NCBI GenBank assembly: GCA_021786915.1
Contig: JAJYMP010000356.1
Location: forward strand, 1 to 10,079
From: Chloroflexota bacterium
GTDB lineage: Bacteria > Chloroflexota > Limnocylindria > Limnocylindrales > CSP1-4
Length of the DNA stretch: 10,079 nt
Direction: 5' to 3'
Shown: piece after piece, positions 5,822 through 10,079 of the stretch
How the letters are laid out: the number at the start of each line of letters is the position of its first letter
How positions within the stretch are numbered: the stretch's first letter is position 1
Program-made: the position numbers and the translations under genes
Notes under the pieces: generated by a model
Seen by the model: the letters and a program-made list of their open reading frames with translations, nothing else
What the model was told of the DNA's origin: nothing
Databases searched by the model: none

Positions 5822-7522
5822 TTGGAAGCCCTTCCGTTCGACGACGGCCCGGAGACCCCGGACATCGCCCATGACCCGGCCCTCGGGCTGGCGCGGCGGA
5901 CGAAGTTCGAGATTCTCGCCGCCATCCTGCTCGCGATGTTCCTCGGCGCCCTCGACCAGACCATCGTGGGTCCGGTCCTGCCGCGGATCGTGGGCGACCT
6001 CAACGGCGCCGACTACTACACCTGGGTGGTGACGGCCTACCTGCTCACGAGCACGGTCACCGTCCCGGTCTACGGCAAGCTGTCGGACCTGTACGGCCGG
6101 CGGCCGATGCTGCTGCTGGGCATCGTGCTGTTCCTGGTGGGCTCCGCGCTGTCGGGCCTGAGCCAGTCGATGTGGCAGCTGATCCTGTTCCGCGGCATCC
6201 AGGGCCTGGGCGCCGGCTCGTTGTTCCCCATCGCGCTCGCGGTCATCGGCGACCTGTTCACCCCGGCCGAGCGCGGCAAGTACCAGGGCCTCTTCGGCGC
6301 CGTCTTCGGCATCGCGTTCCTGCTGGGCCCGGGCCTGGGCGGGTTCCTGACCGACACCTTCAGCTGGCACGCCATCTTCTACGTCAACGTGCCGATCGGC
6401 ATCCTCGCCCTGGTCGTGATCACGGCCCTGCTGCCCAACGTGCGCAAGGAGGGCGCCCGGCCGAAGATCGACCTGCTCGGCAGCGCCACGCTGGTAGGCG
6501 GCCTGGTGCCCATCCTGATCGCGCTCACCATCGCCGAGGACGGCAACTGGGGCAACCCCTGGATCTGGGGGCTGATCGGCCTGGGCATCGTGCTGATCGT
6601 GACGTTCGTGGTCGTCGAGGCGCGAACCGAGGAGCCGATCATCCCGCTCCACCTGTTCCGCAACCGCACCTTCAGCGCCTCCATGGTCGCGATCTTCCTC
6701 GCGACGTTCGGGTTCGGCGCCGCGATCATCTTCCTGCCGCTGTACTACCAGGTCGTCCAGGGCGCCAGCGCCACCGAGTCGGGCTACAAGCTGCTGCCGT
6801 TCCTCGGCGGCCTGATCCTGAGCTCGATCGCCTCGGGCCAGATCGTGGCCCGCACGGGACGCTACAAGCCGGTGCTCCTGATCGGCATGGTGTTCCTCAT
6901 CGTCGGCCTGGCGCTGATGACGCAGCTCCGCGCCGACACCTCCGACGCGATGCTCTGGTCCTGGATGTTCATCACCGGGCTGGGCGTCGGACCGACGTTC
7001 GCGGTGTTCACCATCGTCGTCCAGAACTCGGTGCCGTTCCACGAGCTGGGCGCGGCCACCAGCGACCTGACGCTGTTCCGGCAGATCGGGACCACGGTCG
7101 GGCTCACGATGGCGTTCACGCTGTTCCGCAACAACCTCACGTGGGACCTGCTGCGCAGCGAGATCGTCAATCGCGGCGTGCCCGCGGCGTTCGTCCCGGC
7201 CGCCGCGCCGTCGGGCTTCGACCTCGGAGCGCTCACCAACCCAGTGGGCGCCAGCACCGCGATGGACTTCCTGACCAAGGTCCCGGCGCAGGTCCAGCCG
7301 CTGTTCGTCGAGGGGTTCCACAGTGCGCTGACCATCGCCATCGCGAACAGCATGTGGCTGGGCGTGGGCGCGACCATCGCCGCATTGGGGGCCACCGTGT
7401 TCCTCCACGAGATCCCGCTCCGGCAGACGCACGCCCCCCGGGCCGCGTCCGCGGTGTCCTCGACGACTGGCGAAGGGCGCGCCAACATCGCCGAGGCCGC
7501 CAGCCACACGGCCCTCGACTGA
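5822..7522 (+). CDS. DHA2-family MFS multidrug exporter (14 TM)
   Basis: A 566-residue proton-coupled efflux permease of the EmrB/QacA (DHA2) group. Key motifs are all visible: D1-like LDQTIVGPVLP at 44-54 in the first helix, motif A GKLSDLYGRRP at 85-95, motif B R124-GIQGLGAGS, and motif C LLGPGLGGFLTD around 167-178. Fourteen hydrophobic segments are expected, with a periplasmic loop between the last two (PAAFVPAAAPSGFDLGALTNP). The start chosen is TTG 5822, preceded by AGAAAGGAAG at proper spacing. GTG 5795 would add nine residues but has no ribosome-binding site. The gene lies 51 bp after the MarR stop and 10 bp before the Rieske gene. The substrate is unknown; MarR control suggests a toxic small molecule or drug. 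Confidence 0.93.
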   Translation: MEALPFDDGPETPDIAHDPALGLARRTKFEILAAILLAMFLGALDQTIVGPVLPRIVGDLNGADYYTWVVTAYLLTSTVTVPVYGKLSDLYGRRPMLLLGIVLFLVGSALSGLSQSMWQLILFRGIQGLGAGSLFPIALAVIGDLFTPAERGKYQGLFGAVFGIAFLLGPGLGGFLTDTFSWHAIFYVNVPIGILALVVITALLPNVRKEGARPKIDLLGSATLVGGLVPILIALTIAEDGNWGNPWIWGLIGLGIVLIVTFVVVEARTEEPIIPLHLFRNRTFSASMVAIFLATFGFGAAIIFLPLYYQVVQGASATESGYKLLPFLGGLILSSIASGQIVARTGRYKPVLLIGMVFLIVGLALMTQLRADTSDAMLWSWMFITGLGVGPTFAVFTIVVQNSVPFHELGAATSDLTLFRQIGTTVGLTMAFTLFRNNLTWDLLRSEIVNRGVPAAFVPAAAPSGFDLGALTNPVGASTAMDFLTKVPAQVQPLFVEGFHSALTIAIANSMWLGVGATIAALGATVFLHEIPLRQTHAPRAASAVSSTTGEGRANIAEAASHTALD

Positions 7523-7532
7523 GGCCGCCACC

Positions 7533-8012
7533 ATGGCCAGCGTGCTCGCGTTCCCGCCGCCGCTGCTCGCACCCGGGTCGGACGGCGCGCCCTTCGCCCC
7601 GGCGCTCCCGCTGGCCGAGCTGCCGGCGGGGGCGATGCGGCGGGTGACGTTCGGCGACGTCGACGTGCTGCTGGCGCACACGTCGTCGGGGATCGCCGCC
7701 GTTGACGACCGCTGCCCGCACATGGCGGCGCCGCTCTCGATCGGCGAGCTCGCCGGGTGCGTCGTGGGCTGCCCGCTGCACAACGGGCGGTTCGACCTGT
7801 CAACCGGCGAGCCCGTCCAGATGCCCACCACGGGCGGCCTGCTCCCCGATGGCGACTACGTCCCCACGTGGTCCCCGCCGGGTCGGGAGCCCAAGGAGGA
7901 CCCGCCCGGCAAGAAGGCGGACGCACGGAGGCTCACCCGCGTCCGTCGGTTCCGCTACTACCGCGTCCGCGTCTCGCCCGAGGGCGTGGTGGAGGTCGCG
8001 GTCCCGCGCTGA
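7533..8012 (+). CDS. Small Rieske [2Fe-2S] protein
   Basis: A 159-residue protein with a full Rieske cluster motif: C61-P-H63 and C80-P-L-H83, separated by 16 residues, giving two Cys and two His ligands. This matches Rieske-type ferredoxins and the small subunits or domains of ring-hydroxylating dioxygenases. There is no catalytic domain, twin-arginine signal or membrane helix, so it should be a soluble electron carrier or redox sensor. An unusual insertion of about 45 residues (roughly 95-140), rich in Pro, Gly, Lys and Arg (GREPKEDPPGKKADARR), separates the second ligand pair from the final strands. The ATG has GAGG overlapping the exporter's stop codon (TGAGG) and starts 10 bases later, so the two are almost certainly co-transcribed. 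It could pass electrons to the divergent flavin oxidoreductase or to an unlinked oxygenase; neither is shown by sequence. Confidence 0.88.
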   Translation: MASVLAFPPPLLAPGSDGAPFAPALPLAELPAGAMRRVTFGDVDVLLAHTSSGIAAVDDRCPHMAAPLSIGELAGCVVGCPLHNGRFDLSTGEPVQMPTTGGLLPDGDYVPTWSPPGREPKEDPPGKKADARRLTRVRRFRYYRVRVSPEGVVEVAVPR

Positions 8013-8262
8013 GCCGGTTGGAGGCCGGCCGATGACCAACCTCTCATCTCGGCTGCTGAGACCGCTCGTCCGATGATGCGTGGCATCCGAGACCGGTGCT
8101 CTCCTCCCCGCCGGCAGCGGATGACGCGGCAACATGTCGGAGCCCCCCAGAGCTCTGGCGACCGACGGAAGCGACGCAGCCCCCGGCCCCAGCGATCGCG
8201 TCGTTCTCGTATGGGTGCCGTCGGCTCGCCGGCCAGCCCCCGCCGCGCCTGGCGCCGGGCAG
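8013..8262. other. Intergenic region between convergent genes, with palindromes
   Basis: These 250 bases separate the Rieske gene from the end of the EamA gene. They contain a weak GCCGG/CCGGC hairpin immediately after the Rieske stop (8013-8029). There is also a perfect 12-bp palindrome CCAGAGCTCTGG at 8147-8158, flanked by GTCGG (8136-8140) and CCGAC (8162-8166), which could fold as a longer interrupted stem and act as a bidirectional terminator. No protein gene is supported. A 14-codon frame at 8032-8076 with GGAGG seven bases upstream is probably fortuitous. Confidence 0.4.
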
Positions 8263-9218
8263 CTAGCGATTCCGCTCGACGACCAGGATCCCGCCCAGGA
8301 CGATCGCCGCCCCGACGAGCTGCACCGGCGTCAGCACCTCGCCCAGGACGAGCCATGCGATGGCAGTGGCGATGACCGGCTCGGTCATGCCCACCACCGA
8401 CGCCTGCGACGCGCGCAGGTGCTGCATCGACCCCACCACGAGCGAGAACGGCACCACCGTCCCGAGCAGGACCACGTACCCCACGAGCAGCGGCACCGGC
8501 CAGGCGACGGCGCCCGTCCCGGGGACGGTGGTGCTCCCCGCCATCGACGCCCAGGGGAACGACCACCACGGCTGGGCCACCACCCAGAACAGCGCGGCGG
8601 CCCCCATGCCCCACATCGTGAGCGACACGGGGTCGCGACGGTACGGCCCGCGGACCTGCGCGTCGGCGCTGAGGTAGTAGACGACGAGCGCGAGCATCGC
8701 CCCGACCGCCGCGATGACCCCGATCGCATCGAGCCCGAAACCCTGCCAGACCTGGGCGACCACGGCGAGGCCGATGAGCGCCGCCAGCAGCCCGACCCAC
8801 ACAGCCGGGCGCGTCGGGTGGCCGAGGCGGAAGCGGAACCAGAGCGCGATCACGATGGGCGAGGTGAACTCGATCAGCAGGGAGATGCTGATCGGGATCC
8901 GCGAGATCGACACGAAGTAGAGCGACTGCGTCGCGGCGACGCCGAAGACCCCGTACACGAGCAGCAGCGGGAGCTCGCCGCGTCGGAGCCGCAGCGCCGA
9001 CCTCCGCGTGAACGCGACGAACACGAGGAGCACCAGGAAGGCGCCCGTGGTCCGCAGCTGCGAGAGGCGCAGGGCGTCCACCCCCGTCTCCAGCGCCGCC
9101 TTGGCCACGGTCCCGTTGAGCGAGAACAGGAACGCGGCGACCAGGTACAGCGCGTACCCGCGGAGTGGGCTCGTCCGGAGCGCCGGGACGACGCCCGGCA
9201 GCGGCTCGGCGAGGTCGG

Positions 9219-9222
<4 letters not shown>
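8263..9222 (-). CDS. EamA/DMT-family permease
   Basis: A 319-residue inner-membrane protein with two tandem EamA repeats and about ten predicted transmembrane helices. The first repeat opens with YALYLVAAFLFSLNGTVAKAAL and includes SISLLIEFTSPIVIALWFRF near its end. The second starts at IGVIAAVGAMLALVVYYLS and closes with SVVGMTEPVIATAIAWLVLGEVLTPVQLVGAAIVLGGILVVERNR, a textbook family ending. Members export amino acids, nucleosides or other metabolites; the substrate is not predictable. The GTG start overlaps the LOG stop by four bases (GTGA), so translation is coupled and the two share an mRNA. Because LOG enzymes release purine bases or cytokinins from nucleotides, export of such a product is possible but unproven. 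Confidence 0.92.
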
Positions 9223-10022
<800 letters not shown>

Positions 10023-10079
10023 GGTGAGGCAGGATGCCACGCCCGGCGCCAGTCTGCGGGCGTGTGGCGCGATGCCGGG

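Noticed and set aside
5144..7831. Very long minus-strand open frame continuing upstream of the LLM oxidoreductase, antisense to MarR and the exporter
   Set aside because: It is the antisense of strongly coding GC-rich genes, where stops are rare. The translation is a His/Asp/Gln/Arg-rich low-complexity string with no domain, and the oxidoreductase has a proper start and ribosome-binding site at 5143.
8032..8076. 14-codon frame with GGAGG upstream, after the Rieske gene
   Set aside because: It is too short to judge. The GGAGG is part of a GCCGG-loop-CCGGC hairpin, and no attenuator structure or downstream plus-strand gene gives it a purpose.

Overview
The window is about 10 kb of very GC-rich bacterial chromosome with dense genes, strong G/C preference at third codon positions and frequent GTG/TTG starts. 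A nickel superoxide dismutase with its dedicated protease, an F420-type luciferase-like oxidoreductase, and an actinobacterial-style LOG protein point to Actinomycetota or a high-GC Chloroflexota lineage such as Limnocylindria. I cannot settle which from sequence alone. No rRNA, tRNA, CRISPR array, insertion sequence or phage gene is visible.

Layout from left to right: (1) 102-638, minus: a CYTH-domain protein, with a candidate terminator behind it at 48-70. (2) 716-1044, minus: a small lipoprotein gene with a clear signal peptide and lipobox, whose reading frame is broken twice, each time at a three-base C or G run. (3) 1298-2294, plus: sodN (Ni-superoxide dismutase) and sodX (its S26-family maturation protease). 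A perfect 11-bp inverted repeat lies across the apparent sodX start codon. (4) 2367-3578, plus: a stand-alone double-SIS sugar-phosphate isomerase-like gene, apparently expressed from a leaderless promoter. (5) 3699-5143, minus: an LLM-class flavin/F420 oxidoreductase whose stop codon overlaps the start of a UPF0303 (heme-degrading-domain-like) gene. (6) 5216-8012, plus: a MarR regulator, a 14-TM DHA2-type MFS exporter and a small Rieske [2Fe-2S] protein in a tight row, divergent from group 5. (7) 8263-10022 (possibly 10040), minus: a LOG-family protein followed by an EamA/DMT permease with a 4-nt GTGA overlap.

Functional reading: sodN and sodX form a well-known pair. The protease removes the N-terminal extension so that His16 becomes residue 1 of the nickel hook. 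The centre of the window (3699-8012) looks like one divergent locus. A 72-bp intergenic region carries a TTGACA promoter with an imperfect palindrome between its -35 and -10, and it separates a flavin oxidoreductase/UPF0303 pair from a regulator/exporter/Rieske row. I infer a MarR-controlled redox detoxification-and-efflux module. The individual families are known, but this combination is the best candidate here for an undescribed system. LOG-EamA is a second, translationally coupled pair. The remaining genes look like ordinary housekeeping or accessory genes.
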